This document shows, piece after piece, positions 16,653 to 25,524 of a stretch of 64,000 bases of DNA. This stretch comes from Pseudomonas bohemica (GTDB lineage Bacteria > Pseudomonadota > Gammaproteobacteria > Pseudomonadales > Pseudomonadaceae), in NCBI RefSeq assembly GCF_002934685.1, contig NZ_NKHL01000120.1:92170-156169 (forward strand), read 5' to 3'. The notes under the pieces are model-generated. The model was not told the DNA's origin, did no database searches, and saw nothing but the letters and a program-made list of their open reading frames with translations. How positions within the stretch are numbered: position 1 is the stretch's first letter; every line of letters begins with the position of its first letter. The translations under genes were made by a program, and so were the position numbers.

Positions 16653-18236
16653 TCAGTTAAAACCCGGGTGCGCCGCAGCCAGCAGCTCCCGGGTGTAGGG
16701 ATGCTGCGGCGCGTCGAACACATCGTGGCTTGCGCCGCGCTCGACGACCTTGCCGTCCTTGACCACGATCAGGTCATGGGCGAGGGCCCTGACCACCGCC
16801 AGATCGTGGCTGATGAACAGGTACGTCAGGCCGTGTTTCTCTTGCAGCTGGCGCAACAGCGCCACCACCTGTTTCTGCACTGTGCGATCCAGTGCCGACG
16901 TGGGTTCATCGAGCAAAATCAAGGCAGGTTTGAGCACCAGGGCCCGGGCGATGGCGATACGCTGCCGTTGCCCGCCGGAAAACTCATGGGGGTACCGATG
17001 TCGGCTCAACGGATCGATGCCGACTTCCTCCAGGACACGAATCACTTCGGCTTCACAGCGCACCTTGTCCAGTTCGCTGTGTACTTCCAGGCCCTCGCTG
17101 ATGATCTGCGCCACCGAGATGCGCGGGCTGAGGCTACCGTAAGGGTCTTGAAACACCACTTGCATCTGCTTGCGCCAGGGGCGCATCTGCTTCTGACTCA
17201 GACTGTCGAGTGCCTGACCCTTGAAGCGGATACTGCCACGGGATTCCAGCAAGCGCAGAATTGCCTGACCAAGTGTCGATTTTCCCGAGCCGGATTCGCC
17301 GACAATGCCCAGCGTCTTGCCGCGCTCGATGCTCAGGCTGATGTCATCGACGGCCTTGAGGTACTCCTGATGGCGATTGAAGATGCCGCCGCCCAGCGAG
17401 AACCAGACCCGCAGGTTTTCGACTTCAAGGACTTTCTCACGGGTGTCGCGGGGCAGAGGTTCGCCAGCAGGTTCAGCGTCGAGCAGTAGCTGGCTGTACG
17501 GGTGTTGCGGGTGCTTGAACAGGGTTTGGCAGTTGGACTGCTCGACGATCTCCCCGGCGCGCATCACACAGACCTTCTGCGCGATGCTGTGCACCAGATT
17601 AAGGTCATGGCTGATCAGCAACAGCGACATGTTCAGACGTTGCTGCAGCTCCTTGAGCAAAAACAGAATCTTGCGCTGAACGGTGACGTCGAGTGCAGTG
17701 GTGGGCTCGTCGGCAATCAGCAGCTCCGGCTCGCAGGCCAGGGCCATGGCGATCATCACCCGCTGGCGCTGGCCGCCGGACAATTCATGGGGGTAGGCCT
17801 TCAGGCGCTTCTTCGGGTGCTGAATACCGACCAGCTCCAATAATTCGAGAATGCGTGTCTGTGCAGCCTTGCCGCTCAAGCCTTTATGCAGCAGCAAGGT
17901 TTCGCCGATCTGCCGGGACACCGTGTGCAGCGGATTCAGCGAGGTCATCGGCTCCTGGAAGATCATCGCGATCTGGTTGCCACGGATGCGCCGCATCAGC
18001 TTGCCGTCGGCACCCAGCAACTCCTGGCCGCGATAGCGAATGCTGCCGCTGCTGACCGTACCGGCCTGAGGCAGCAACTGCAGGATGGAGTGCGCCGTCA
18101 CCGACTTGCCGGAACCCGACTCGCCTACCAGCGCCAGGCATTCGCCGGCCGGGATGTCGAGACTGATGTGCTTGACCACTGTATTGCCGTTGAAAGACAC
18201 CGACAGGTCTCGGATTTCAATGAGATGTTCAGACAT
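16653..18236 (-). CDS. yejF: Oligopeptide ABC transporter, fused double ATP-binding protein
   Basis: The 527-residue protein contains two complete ABC ATPase domains in tandem. The first has GESGSGKSVTAHSILQLLP, signature LSGGQRQR and LLIADEPTTALD; the second has GESGSGKSTLGQAILRLLES, FSGGQRQR and LILLDEPTSALD. This fused form is characteristic of YejF in the YejABEF transporter for peptides and the antibiotic microcin C. The ATG at 18236 has a GAGGTCCTGAC ribosome site and follows the yejE stop region by 1 bp; a longer frame to 18278 lacks a site. It is last in the operon. Confidence 0.93.
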   Translation of the reverse strand: MSEHLIEIRDLSVSFNGNTVVKHISLDIPAGECLALVGESGSGKSVTAHSILQLLPQAGTVSSGSIRYRGQELLGADGKLMRRIRGNQIAMIFQEPMTSLNPLHTVSRQIGETLLLHKGLSGKAAQTRILELLELVGIQHPKKRLKAYPHELSGGQRQRVMIAMALACEPELLIADEPTTALDVTVQRKILFLLKELQQRLNMSLLLISHDLNLVHSIAQKVCVMRAGEIVEQSNCQTLFKHPQHPYSQLLLDAEPAGEPLPRDTREKVLEVENLRVWFSLGGGIFNRHQEYLKAVDDISLSIERGKTLGIVGESGSGKSTLGQAILRLLESRGSIRFKGQALDSLSQKQMRPWRKQMQVVFQDPYGSLSPRISVAQIISEGLEVHSELDKVRCEAEVIRVLEEVGIDPLSRHRYPHEFSGGQRQRIAIARALVLKPALILLDEPTSALDRTVQKQVVALLRQLQEKHGLTYLFISHDLAVVRALAHDLIVVKDGKVVERGASHDVFDAPQHPYTRELLAAAHPGFN

Positions 18237-18237
18237 G

Positions 18238-19260
18238 TCAGGACCTCGGGTCGAAGGCGTCACGCAACGCCTCGCCAATGAACACCAGCAGCGAAAGGAT
18301 CAACGCCAGGGTGAAGAATGCCGTGAAGCCGAGCCAGGGTGCTTGCAGGTTCTGCTTGCCCTGGCCGATCAATTCACCCAGTGACGCACTGCCGGCCGGC
18401 ATGCCGAAACCCAGGAAATCCAGGGCGGTGAGGGTCGAGATGGCGCCGGTGAGAATGAACGGCAGGTAGCTGAGGGTCGCATTCATCGCGTTGGGCAGAA
18501 TGTGGCGCAGGATCACTTTGCGGTCATCCAGACCCAGCGCACGCGCAGCTTTGACGTACTCCAGGTTGCGTCCGCGCAGAAATTCGGCACGCACCACGTC
18601 CACCAGGGCCAGCCACGAGAACAGCGCCATGATGCCCAGCAGCCACCAGAAGTTGGGTTCGACGAACCCCGAGAGGATGATCAACAGATACAGCACCGGC
18701 AGTCCGGACCAGACCTCCAGCAGACGTTGACCGATCAAGTCGACCCAGCCGCCGTAATAACCCTGCAGGGCACCTGCGGCGATGCCGATCAAGGCGCTGA
18801 TGACCGTCAGGGCCAGGGCAAACAGGATCGATACCCGCGCGCCGAAGATCACCCGGGCCAGCACGTCGCGGGCCTGATCGTCGGTGCCCAGCCAGTTGAT
18901 TGCCGACGGCGGGCTGGGTGCGGGCTTGTTCAGGTCGTAGTTGGGGGTATCGTCGCTGAACGGGATCGGCGGAAACAGCATCCAGCCGTCGCCCTTGCTG
19001 ATCAGCTGGCGTACGTAGTCACTGCGGTAATCCGGCTGGAACGGCAACTGGCCGCCAAACTCCTGCTCGGTGTGTCGCTTGAAGGCAGGAAAGTACAACT
19101 CGTGTTGATAACTGAGCACCAGGGGTTTGTCGTTGGCGATCAGCTCGCCGCACAGGCTGATGGCGAACAAGGCGCAAAACAACCACAGCGACCACCAGCC
19201 ACGGCGGTTGTTGCGGAAACGCTCGAAACGCCGGCGAGCCACCGGGGACAGTCTGCGCAT
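18238..19260 (-). CDS. yejE: Oligopeptide ABC transporter permease YejE
   Basis: The 340-residue permease of the DppC/OppC type starts with a basic N terminus (RRLSPVARRRFERFRNNRRG) and a first membrane span, then a long periplasmic loop with the Yej-specific segment DKPLVLSYQHELYFPAF, and C-terminal spans around the EAA-like loop KAARALGLDDRKVILRHILP. It overlaps the yejB stop by one base, consistent with a single operon yejA-B-E-F. Confidence 0.92.
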   Translation of the reverse strand: MRRLSPVARRRFERFRNNRRGWWSLWLFCALFAISLCGELIANDKPLVLSYQHELYFPAFKRHTEQEFGGQLPFQPDYRSDYVRQLISKGDGWMLFPPIPFSDDTPNYDLNKPAPSPPSAINWLGTDDQARDVLARVIFGARVSILFALALTVISALIGIAAGALQGYYGGWVDLIGQRLLEVWSGLPVLYLLIILSGFVEPNFWWLLGIMALFSWLALVDVVRAEFLRGRNLEYVKAARALGLDDRKVILRHILPNAMNATLSYLPFILTGAISTLTALDFLGFGMPAGSASLGELIGQGKQNLQAPWLGFTAFFTLALILSLLVFIGEALRDAFDPRS

Positions 19261-20324
19261 CAGGCGTTCCTCGCGCTGAAGTCGATTCGGGGGTCGACCA
19301 GGGTGTAACAGATGTCCCCGACCAGTTTTATCAGCAGCCCGAACAGGGTGAAGATAAACAGCGAGCCGAACACCACCGGATAGTCACGAGACACCGCGGC
19401 CTCGTAACTCATGCGACCCAGGCCGTCGAGGGAGAAAATCACCTCGATCATCAGAGAGCCCGCGAAGAACACGCTGATGAACGCCTGCGGAATGCCCGCT
19501 ACCACCAGCAGCATCGCGTTGCGGAACACATGCCCGTAGAGCACGCGGCGCTCACTCAAGCCCTTGGCGCGGGCGGTGACCACGTATTGCCGGGTGACTT
19601 CGTTGAGGAAAGAGTTCTTGGTCAGGATGGTCAGCGTCGCAAACCCGCCGATCACCAGCGACGCGACAGGCAGGACCAAGTGCCAGAAGTAGTCGGCGAG
19701 CTTGCCCAGGGTGGTCATCTGATCGAAGTTTTCCGAGACCAGCCCGCGCACCGGGAACCAGCTCAGCGAAGTGCCGCCGGCGAACAGCACCACCAGCAGC
19801 ATGGCGAACAGAAAGGCTGGCATGGCGTAACCGACGATGATTGCGGTACTGCTCCAGATGTCGAAATGACTGCCATGCTTAACCGCCTTGCGAATGCCCA
19901 GCGGAATCGACACCAGATACGTGATCAGCGTCGCCCATAAACCCAGGGATATGGATACGGGCATCTTCTGCAGAATCAAGTCGGTAACTTTGGCCCCGCG
20001 GAAGAAGCTGTTGCCGAAATCCAGGCTGGCGTAGTTCTTGAGCATCAGCCACAGGCGCTCGTGCAGCGGTTTATCGAAGCCGTACTGGTGTTCGATTTCC
20101 TTGATCAGCTTGGGGTCCAGACCGCGACTGGCACGGGACTGGCCGGTGTTCATGGTTTCGGTATGACCGGCGCCGATGGTGCCACCGGCCACGCCTTGCA
20201 GCTTGGCAATGGCTTGTTCCACCGGGCCGCCCGGCGCTGCCTGGACGATGAAGAAATTCACCAGAAGAATGCACAGCAGGGTCGGGATGATCAGCAGCAA
20301 ACGCCGGGTCAGGTAGCCGAGCAT
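19260..20324 (-). CDS. yejB: Oligopeptide ABC transporter permease YejB
   Basis: The 354-residue DppB/OppB-type permease has the typical N-terminal span (MLGYLTRRLLLIIPTLLCIL), a long periplasmic region containing DPKLIKEIEHQYGFDKPLHER and five further membrane segments with the EAA loop RQYVVTARAKGLSERRVLYG. The stop of yejA and the ATG of yejB touch at 20324, so translation is coupled. Length equals that of known YejB proteins. Confidence 0.93.
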   Translation of the reverse strand: MLGYLTRRLLLIIPTLLCILLVNFFIVQAAPGGPVEQAIAKLQGVAGGTIGAGHTETMNTGQSRASRGLDPKLIKEIEHQYGFDKPLHERLWLMLKNYASLDFGNSFFRGAKVTDLILQKMPVSISLGLWATLITYLVSIPLGIRKAVKHGSHFDIWSSTAIIVGYAMPAFLFAMLLVVLFAGGTSLSWFPVRGLVSENFDQMTTLGKLADYFWHLVLPVASLVIGGFATLTILTKNSFLNEVTRQYVVTARAKGLSERRVLYGHVFRNAMLLVVAGIPQAFISVFFAGSLMIEVIFSLDGLGRMSYEAAVSRDYPVVFGSLFIFTLFGLLIKLVGDICYTLVDPRIDFSARNA

Positions 20325-22192
20325 TACTTCACCTCCGAAGGAATGGCTGAGGCGCCCCGTTGCTGGGCGAATTGTTCAGTGGTCAGCGGCTGCGGGCTGA
20401 TTTCCCACCAAGTGTCGATGGCTTCGCTGTTGCTGGCCTGCACCTTGGGGATGCCGAAACGGTTCCACCAGACCGTGGAAGAGCCTGGCGGATAATAGTT
20501 GGGTATCCAATAGAAGCCCCATTGCAGCACGCGGTCCAGCGCGTGGGCATAGTCGATCATGGCGGGTTTGGTGTCGGCCTTGGCCAGGCCGTTGATCAGG
20601 GTGTCGACGGCAGGATCACGCAGCACCATGTAGTTGCTGGACCCCGAATCTCTGGCCACTTTGGAACCGAAGTTGTTGTACAGCTCCAGGCCCGGTGAAG
20701 TCGATACGCCGTACCCGGTGACGATCATGTCGTAATCACGGGCCATTACCCGATTCAGGTACTGGGCCGAATCGATGCGCCGGATTTCGAAATCGATACC
20801 GATCTGCGCAAGATTGCGCTTGTAGGGCAGCAGGATCTTCTCGAAACCGCTCTGACCGTTGAGGAAGGTGAAGCTCAGCGGCTCGCCAGCGGCGTTGACC
20901 AGCTTGTCTTCCCTGGGCATCCAGCCTGCTTCCTCCAGCAATGCCAGCGCTTGCAACTGCTTATCGCGGATGAAGCCGGTGCCATCGGTCTTCGGTGTCT
21001 GGAAAACAGTGGTGAAAACTTCAGAGGGAACCTGACCGCGCAAGGGCTCCAGCACTTTCAGCTCCGATTGTGTAGGCAACTGCGTGGCGGCCAGGTCACT
21101 GTTGGAAAAGTAGCTGTTCTGGCGCACGTACACGTTGCGCATCATCTGCTTGTTGGTCCATTCGAAGTCCCAGAGCATGGCCAGCGCCTGACGCACGCGG
21201 CGGTCCTGGAATTTGGGCCGATCGAGATTGAACACGAAGCCTTGAGAGCTTTGCACCGCACCCTTGGCCAGATGCGCGCGCTGCAGACGACCTTCGGTCA
21301 GGGCCGGGCTGTCGTAGCCGATGGAATAACCCGTGGCCGAGTACTCGCGGTTGTAGTCATAGCCGCCGCCGCGCAGCACCTGGCGAGCGACGTCGGTGTC
21401 GCCGAAGTATTCGACGCTGAAATGATCGAAGTTGTAGACGCCTCGGTTCACCGGCAGATCCTTGGCCCACCAGTTCGGATCGCGCTCGAAGGTGATGCTG
21501 CGGCCGGGGTCGACCTTGCCGATGCGATACGGACCGCTGCCCACCGGGACCTCGAAACCGCCGCTGTTGGCGAAGTCCTTGTCTTTCCAATAGTGCTCGG
21601 GAAACACCGGCAGGGATGCCAGGTCCAGTGGCAGGGTGCGGCTTTCGTTGCTTTTGAAGTCAAATCGAATCTGCGTCGGCGACTCGACTTCGACACCTTG
21701 CACATCACCGAACTCGGTGCGATAGGACAGGCTGCCTTGGGTCATCAGCAGGTTGTAGGTGAAGCGCACATCCTCGGCGGTGATCGGGGTGCCATCGGAG
21801 AACCGAGCCTTGGGATTGAGGAAGAAACGCAGTGACATGCCATCACTGGCGCGCTCCATCTTTTCGGCGATGAGTCCGTACACGGTGTAAGGCTCATCCA
21901 GCGACTTCACCGCCAGCGGCGAGTAGAGCAGACCATTGACCTGGGACACGCCTGTGCCTTTGTCCAGGTACGGCATGATGTGGTCGTACTGACCGATTTC
22001 CTGTGCCGAGCGCCGCATGCTGCCGCCTTTTGGGGCGTCCGGGTTCACGTAATCGAAATGCTTGAAGTCGGCCGGATAGCGGGGCGCTTCGCCATAAACG
22101 GTCAACGCGTGTTGAGGTGCTGCGGACAGGGATTGAAAACCTGAGACAAGGACGAGTGTTGCAACGATCAGCGATGAAAAAACAAAACGCAT
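20324..22192 (-). CDS. yejA: Extracellular solute-binding protein of the Yej transporter
   Basis: The 622-residue protein is an SBP family 5 (oligopeptide-type) binding protein with a signal peptide (about 1-24, ...FQSLSAAPQHAL). It carries the YejA-like opening YPADFKHFDYVNPDAPKGGS and the internal DGTPITAEDVRFTYNLLM. It heads a four-gene yejA-B-E-F operon. Many pseudomonads carry two yejA-like genes in tandem; only one is present here. Confidence 0.92.
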   Translation of the reverse strand: MRFVFSSLIVATLVLVSGFQSLSAAPQHALTVYGEAPRYPADFKHFDYVNPDAPKGGSMRRSAQEIGQYDHIMPYLDKGTGVSQVNGLLYSPLAVKSLDEPYTVYGLIAEKMERASDGMSLRFFLNPKARFSDGTPITAEDVRFTYNLLMTQGSLSYRTEFGDVQGVEVESPTQIRFDFKSNESRTLPLDLASLPVFPEHYWKDKDFANSGGFEVPVGSGPYRIGKVDPGRSITFERDPNWWAKDLPVNRGVYNFDHFSVEYFGDTDVARQVLRGGGYDYNREYSATGYSIGYDSPALTEGRLQRAHLAKGAVQSSQGFVFNLDRPKFQDRRVRQALAMLWDFEWTNKQMMRNVYVRQNSYFSNSDLAATQLPTQSELKVLEPLRGQVPSEVFTTVFQTPKTDGTGFIRDKQLQALALLEEAGWMPREDKLVNAAGEPLSFTFLNGQSGFEKILLPYKRNLAQIGIDFEIRRIDSAQYLNRVMARDYDMIVTGYGVSTSPGLELYNNFGSKVARDSGSSNYMVLRDPAVDTLINGLAKADTKPAMIDYAHALDRVLQWGFYWIPNYYPPGSSTVWWNRFGIPKVQASNSEAIDTWWEISPQPLTTEQFAQQRGASAIPSEVK

Positions 22193-22488
22193 TACACGAA
22201 TCCTGACTGACGTTGTAGCGCAACATCAGGGTTGAAGGGCGTGGACGGGCGGTTGCGGCCTGTCCTGTAGGTTGACTACCTGGTGGTTTCTTATTCGTTA
22301 CCTCCGGTGGCAAGGTACCGCAACCCCGTGATCTTTGTAACCGCACACTATCTCTGGGTGATGACTTCTTGCCGTGATGCCCAAGCACGCTGGCGCTCAA
22401 GCACCTGCGCCCCGGTGAACCGGATAAAACGAAGCAATTTCTTTGCCGCAATGGATTGCGCGGCAATTTCCCGCGTTGCAAATGCAAA
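22193..22488. other. Intergenic region upstream of yejA
   Basis: About 300 bp between yejA (minus strand) and the hairpin after the second ppiC gene. No gene is supported. It must contain the yej promoter reading leftwards; no individual element was clear enough to report. Confidence 0.4.
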
Positions 22489-22518
22489 CGGCCCGCTTTT
22501 CAGGGCGGGCCGTTCGAG
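22489..22518 (-). terminator. GC-rich hairpin downstream of the second ppiC gene
   Basis: AACGGCCCGC and GCGGGCCGTT form a perfect 10-bp stem around a loop of about 9 bases, 18 bp beyond the stop of the minus-strand ppiC gene. The U-tract after it is poor, so termination may be weak. Confidence 0.6.
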
Positions 22519-22535
22519 GCGAGCATTCTGCAGGA

Positions 22536-22817
22536 TCAGTCCTGGCGGCTGGTCACTTCCAGCAGGTGATAACCGAACTGGGTTTTCACCGGACCCTGCA
22601 CGACATTCACAGGTGCGCTGAACACGACAGTGTCGAACTCCTTGACCATCTGGCCTGGACCGAACGAACCCAGGTCGCCGCCCTGGCGGCTGGAAGGGCA
22701 GCTGGAGTTGGATTTCGCGACTTCGGCAAAATCAGCGCCGCCTTGGATCTGAGCTTTGAGTTCGTTGCATTTCTCTTCGCTGGAAACAAGGATGTGGCGG
22801 GCAGTGGCTTTGGCCAT
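22536..22817 (-). CDS. ppiC: Parvulin-type peptidyl-prolyl cis-trans isomerase (second copy)
   Basis: The 93-residue single-domain PpiC protein resembles the one at 10771-11046 but is clearly divergent. Motifs are KATARHILVSSEEKCNEL, SNSSCPSSRQGGDLGSFGPG and the C-terminal KTQFGYHLLEVTSR. No signal peptide, so cytoplasmic. An AGGAGTACCCC ribosome site precedes the ATG at 22817. Confidence 0.93.
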   Translation of the reverse strand: MAKATARHILVSSEEKCNELKAQIQGGADFAEVAKSNSSCPSSRQGGDLGSFGPGQMVKEFDTVVFSAPVNVVQGPVKTQFGYHLLEVTSRQD

Positions 22818-22922
22818 GTGGGGGTACTCCTGTGAAAAAAAGGAAAGAGCCTACCGGATTAAGGAAGGCATTTCTCGAGAAAGTTCCAGCTCGCGGGCTG
22901 AGTGGGGTGATCCTGTTGGGTG

Positions 22923-23807
22923 CTACAGGCCTTTTCCGAGCAGCAAGGCTGCATGCTCGACATACAGCTTCACTGGATCGATATCTTTGCGCACCACCCC
23001 GGCCGTCTGGTTCACCGCATCGACGTGATCGAGGGGATAATCAGAGCGAATGACCTTGCCTAGGTGTGAGCTGTAGCGCCCGACGAGACCGTCGTTGTGA
23101 GCGGCTTCCCGCTCGAATAGCAGTGCGCAACTGCGCAGTGCCAAGTGTAGTGGGTCCAGCGCGTTTTGCCCTTCGACGTACAGCGAACTCTGGATGCAGC
23201 CGCTCCAGGAGTAATAATGCACACCGTCTACCCGTTCCGCCCCTTCGCCGCCCCATTCTTCAGGTAGGCCCTGCGGGTAGCTGCGATTGAATTTCGCGAC
23301 GCCCTCAGTCGTTAGAGCGTCCAGCGCGCGCCGAGGATCCTGCGGCAATTCGGGGTTTGCACTGAGCATTGCCAGGAAACGGGCGAAGCCGCTCACCAGT
23401 CTTGTTGCCTGTCGCTCAGGCATCTCGCCAGGGGTAAACGCCTGTCGGACGCGATCGGCCACCTCCGAACCATGGTTCGGACCGCTGACTGACGTCACGG
23501 AAGCGACCCGGTCCGGACGAACGGCCGCGGCGTAGCGGGAGGTCAGCGCCCCTTGGCTGTGACCGATGAGATTGACCTTGAGGTAGCCTGTGCGCTTCAG
23601 AAAACGCTCGATCTGCACCAGCAATTGCTCGCCGCGAGTCTCGTTGTCGTGTACTCCCGATAGCACCGGCACATGGACGCGACACCCGGCTTTCTCCAGC
23701 GCCTGAACAATCCCATAAAACATGTCGAATGTGCCGATACGGTCGAATCCGAACAGTCCGTGCACCAGCAGGATCGGGTATTTGGTGGTGACAGATAGGT
23801 CATTCAT
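22923..23807 (-). CDS. Triacylglycerol lipase, Proteus-type subfamily I.1
   Basis: The 294-residue alpha/beta hydrolase begins, with no signal peptide, at KYPILLVHGLFGFDRIG (oxyanion loop) and carries the nucleophile elbow GHSQG with Ser84. The catalytic Asp is in HNDGLVGRYSS and the His in PLDHVDAVNQ. The conserved SVTSVSGPNHGSEVAD segment is typical of family I.1 lipases. Absence of a signal peptide and of a Lif foldase gene nearby matches the Proteus mirabilis-like branch, which folds without a chaperone. Confidence 0.9.
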   Translation of the reverse strand: MNDLSVTTKYPILLVHGLFGFDRIGTFDMFYGIVQALEKAGCRVHVPVLSGVHDNETRGEQLLVQIERFLKRTGYLKVNLIGHSQGALTSRYAAAVRPDRVASVTSVSGPNHGSEVADRVRQAFTPGEMPERQATRLVSGFARFLAMLSANPELPQDPRRALDALTTEGVAKFNRSYPQGLPEEWGGEGAERVDGVHYYSWSGCIQSSLYVEGQNALDPLHLALRSCALLFEREAAHNDGLVGRYSSHLGKVIRSDYPLDHVDAVNQTAGVVRKDIDPVKLYVEHAALLLGKGL

Positions 23808-24109
23808 GGTGAGCAGTCCCTCGCTTGATCTGAGCGGGCGAGGTTAACCAGCGTGATGAGGTCGTGTTGAGGGGTAACCTTCAGTGAAGGTGGACTTCGG
23901 GCTTCTGTTACAAAGCTGCGATGTCGAGTGAGCAGCCCGGATTTCGCTGGCTGCGCCGGTGGATCGACCAGAGCTGGCGATGGGTCTGAAGGACATCTGC
24001 TGGATGTCTTACAGCGTCGATCCACAAGTCGAGAGAGTCGCGCTGTCATGAGTGACAAGCGCCGGGGAAGCAGGCCGCATGAATCCGGCCAACTTCCCAT
24101 GTGCGCATG
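23808..24109. other. Intergenic region with a nested hairpin
   Basis: No gene is supported between the DAHP synthase end and the lipase start. A perfect 10-bp inverted repeat (GTGGATCGAC at 23959-23968 and GTCGATCCAC at 24016-24025) encloses a smaller hairpin (GACATC at 23992-23997 with GATGTC at 24003-24008). It could be a structured terminator of the DAHP synthase transcript or a leader of the lipase gene. Confidence 0.45.
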
Positions 24110-25195
24110 TTACCTGTAACGCAGTTTGTGCACGGCCTCACGCAGCAAGCGTTCAGTAGCGTCCCAGCCCAGGCAGCCGTCGGTGACCGAAACGCCATAG
24201 CGTAACGAGTCACTCAAGGGCTGGCAGCCCTCGAACAGATGACTTTCCAGCATCATGCCGATCAGGGTGTGGTCACCCGCCAGGCGCTGGCGCAGGACAT
24301 CATTGAACACGTGGGGCTGGCGCAGCGGGTCCTTGCCGCTGTTGGCGTGACTGCAGTCCACCATGATGCGCGCGGCGGTACGGTTCTTTTCCAGGCTGGC
24401 GTTGACCCTGGTCACGCTGGCTGCGTCGTAGTTCGGCCCGTTGTGCCCGCCGCGCAGCACGATATGGGTGTCCGGATTGCCTTGGGTTTCGATGATCGAC
24501 GGATGCCCCTGCCGATCGATGCCGAAGTGACGGTGAGCATGGGCCGCGGAACGAATCGCGTCGCAGGCCACGGACACGCCGCCGTCAGTACCGTTCTTGA
24601 AGCCGACCGGCATTTGCAGTCCGCTGGCCATTTCCCGGTGAATCTGCGATTCGGTGGTCCGTGCGCCGATGGCGACCCAGCTGAGCAGGTCGTCGAAATA
24701 GCCAGCAACCATTGGCTGCAGCAGCTCGGTCGCAATCGGTAGACCGAGGCCGATCATCTCGCGCATCAGATGGCGAGACAGCGTCAGGCCTGCGGCCATG
24801 TCGTCACTGCCATCCAGATGTGGATCGTACGCCAGGCCTTTCCAGCCCACGGTGGTGCGCGGTTTTTCGACATAGGCGCGCATCACCAGCAGCATCTGAT
24901 CGCTGACTTCGGTGGCGAGGCTGGACAGGCGTTCGGCATATCCGAGGGCGGATTTCGGATCATGGATGGAGCAAGGGCCAACGACCACCAGCAGGCGCGA
25001 GTCTTCACCGTTGAGAATGGCGCGCACCGATTGGCGGTGGGCTGCGACTTGCGCAGAAAGTGCGAGGTCCAGCGGCAGCTGGCTTTTCAGCGCCAGGGTG
25101 CTCGGCAAGCGTTGTGGGGCAGGGTGGCTGTCGATCAGGGTCACAAGGCTGGACGGCAGGTCAGACAGGTTTTTTGCAACGACGGACGAGTTCAT
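24110..25195 (-). CDS. Class I 3-deoxy-7-phosphoheptulonate (DAHP) synthase
   Basis: The 361-residue enzyme condenses phosphoenolpyruvate and erythrose 4-phosphate, the first step of the shikimate pathway. Motifs include VVVGPCSIHDPKSALGYAER, VMRAYVEKPRTTVGWKG, GARTTESQIHREMASGLQMP and IMVDCSHANSGKDP. It is an AroF/G/H-type enzyme; sequence alone does not tell which amino acid inhibits it. I chose ATG 25195 (AGGAAG upstream) over the 25255 frame start. Upstream lie a second small ORF, a terminator and an aromatic-rich leader peptide, which together point to transcription attenuation by aromatic amino acid supply. Confidence 0.93.
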   Translation of the reverse strand: MNSSVVAKNLSDLPSSLVTLIDSHPAPQRLPSTLALKSQLPLDLALSAQVAAHRQSVRAILNGEDSRLLVVVGPCSIHDPKSALGYAERLSSLATEVSDQMLLVMRAYVEKPRTTVGWKGLAYDPHLDGSDDMAAGLTLSRHLMREMIGLGLPIATELLQPMVAGYFDDLLSWVAIGARTTESQIHREMASGLQMPVGFKNGTDGGVSVACDAIRSAAHAHRHFGIDRQGHPSIIETQGNPDTHIVLRGGHNGPNYDAASVTRVNASLEKNRTAARIMVDCSHANSGKDPLRQPHVFNDVLRQRLAGDHTLIGMMLESHLFEGCQPLSDSLRYGVSVTDGCLGWDATERLLREAVHKLRYR

Positions 25196-25236
25196 GGGCA
25201 GGGCTTCCTGGTCGGCGGGCAATGTCGCGCGCGGAC

Positions 25237-25389
25237 CTACTGGGGTGTTCGACAATTTGCCGTGAGGGCTGTGGGTGTTGATTTGCCACCTGTCAGTGAC
25301 CGATCGGAGGCGGCAGGCTGGCCCGAACGGAGGGTGCTAAATCGCCATGCGAAGTCGATGTCGTTGCGGTAATAGGTGCTGTAGTTCAT
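25237..25389 (-). CDS. Candidate small ORF between the attenuator and DAHP synthase
   Basis: A 50-codon frame starts MNYSTYYRNDIDFAWRF and has a very good ribosome site (GAGGAACACGAC, 7-base spacing). The first 17 residues hold three Tyr, two Phe and one Trp. The remainder is hydrophilic and unremarkable, ending ALTANCRTPQ. It ends 41 bp before the DAHP synthase ATG. It could be a second sensing leader, a translational coupler, or a small protein in its own right; I recognise no family. Confidence 0.4.
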   Translation of the reverse strand: MNYSTYYRNDIDFAWRFSTLRSGQPAASDRSLTGGKSTPTALTANCRTPQ

Positions 25390-25437
25390 GTCGTGTTCCT
25401 CGATTCGAAGCGTTAGTCGCGGTATTTACGGGGCCCG

Positions 25438-25474
25438 GAAAAACAAAACCCCCGATCGGGAGGCCGACCGGGGG
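25438..25474 (-). terminator. Rho-independent terminator of the DAHP synthase attenuator
   Basis: On the minus strand CCCCCGGTCGG and CCGATCGGGGG form an 11-bp stem with one mismatch around the loop CCTC, followed directly by TTTTGTTTTT. It lies 51 bp after the stop of the leader peptide and about 49 bp before the next small ORF, so it can stop transcription before the DAHP synthase gene. Confidence 0.9.
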
Positions 25475-25524
25475 TAGAGTTATCTCTGGTTGGCGTCCCG
25501 TGATTCGTGGGCGCCGGTTGGGTA

